From Betaproteobacteria bacterium (GTDB lineage: Bacteria; Pseudomonadota; Gammaproteobacteria; Burkholderiales; Burkholderiaceae): 5,970 bases of DNA. Both the position numbers and the translations under genes were made by a program. The stretch lies in the NCBI GenBank assembly GCA_015654605.1, contig JAATGO010000094.1, positions 1 through 5,970 of the forward strand, written 5' to 3'. A model generated the notes under the pieces. The model was given only the letters and a program-made list of their open reading frames with translations, was not told the origin of the DNA and made no database searches. Within the stretch, counting starts at the first letter, position 1. Every line of letters begins with the position of its first letter. Shown here in pieces: positions 5,951 to 5,970 of this stretch.

Positions 5951-5970
5951 ATCAATCTCCTGGTCGCGGG

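Overview
This window looks like a core housekeeping stretch of a betaproteobacterial chromosome. The protein sequences (MutY, MutM, LolB, IspE, Prs) are of proteobacterial type. The order TPR lipoprotein - lolB - ispE - tRNA-Gln(UUG) - prs is one I know from beta- and gammaproteobacteria. The moderate base composition and the MutY and Prs wording would fit a Nitrosomonas-like member of Nitrosomonadales, but that placement is inference from memory. I see no insertion sequence, phage gene, CRISPR array or sign of recent transfer.

Minus strand, 1-1172: two oxidised-guanine repair genes in the order mutM then mutY. The mutM stop and mutY start overlap in an ATGA. MutM removes 8-oxoguanine opposite C, and MutY removes A mispaired with 8-oxoguanine, so the pair encodes the two glycosylases of the GO system. 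mutY runs off the left edge, and only its first 118 codons are present.

1173-1364: a 192-bp divergent intergenic region with a 10-bp direct repeat and the Shine-Dalgarno of the plus-strand operon.

Plus strand, 1365-4677: a tight three-gene cluster. It encodes a 601-residue TPR lipoprotein with a TTG start (positional counterpart of Pseudomonas LbcA), LolB (outer-membrane lipoprotein receptor; ATGA overlap with the TPR gene) and IspE (isoprenoid precursor kinase; 2-nt gap after lolB). The first two products are themselves lipoproteins, and LolB would be the factor that inserts the TPR protein into the outer membrane.

4678-4947: a structured RNA/regulatory region. It holds a 15-bp perfect inverted repeat whose arms are each a 12-bp palindrome, then tRNA-Gln(UUG) with encoded CCA and an unusual A1-U72 pair. 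Next comes a 20-position hairpin (16 pairs) followed by a short T run, and then the prs ribosome binding site.

4948-5898: prs (PRPP synthetase), complete. 5899-5970 is a short tail with a small GUAA-loop hairpin. The next gene, expected from synteny to be rplY, does not start inside the window.

No new multi-gene system is evident. The most noteworthy items are the paired palindromes before the tRNA, the hairpin in the prs leader, the A1-U72 tRNA-Gln and the LbcA-like lipoprotein next to lolB.
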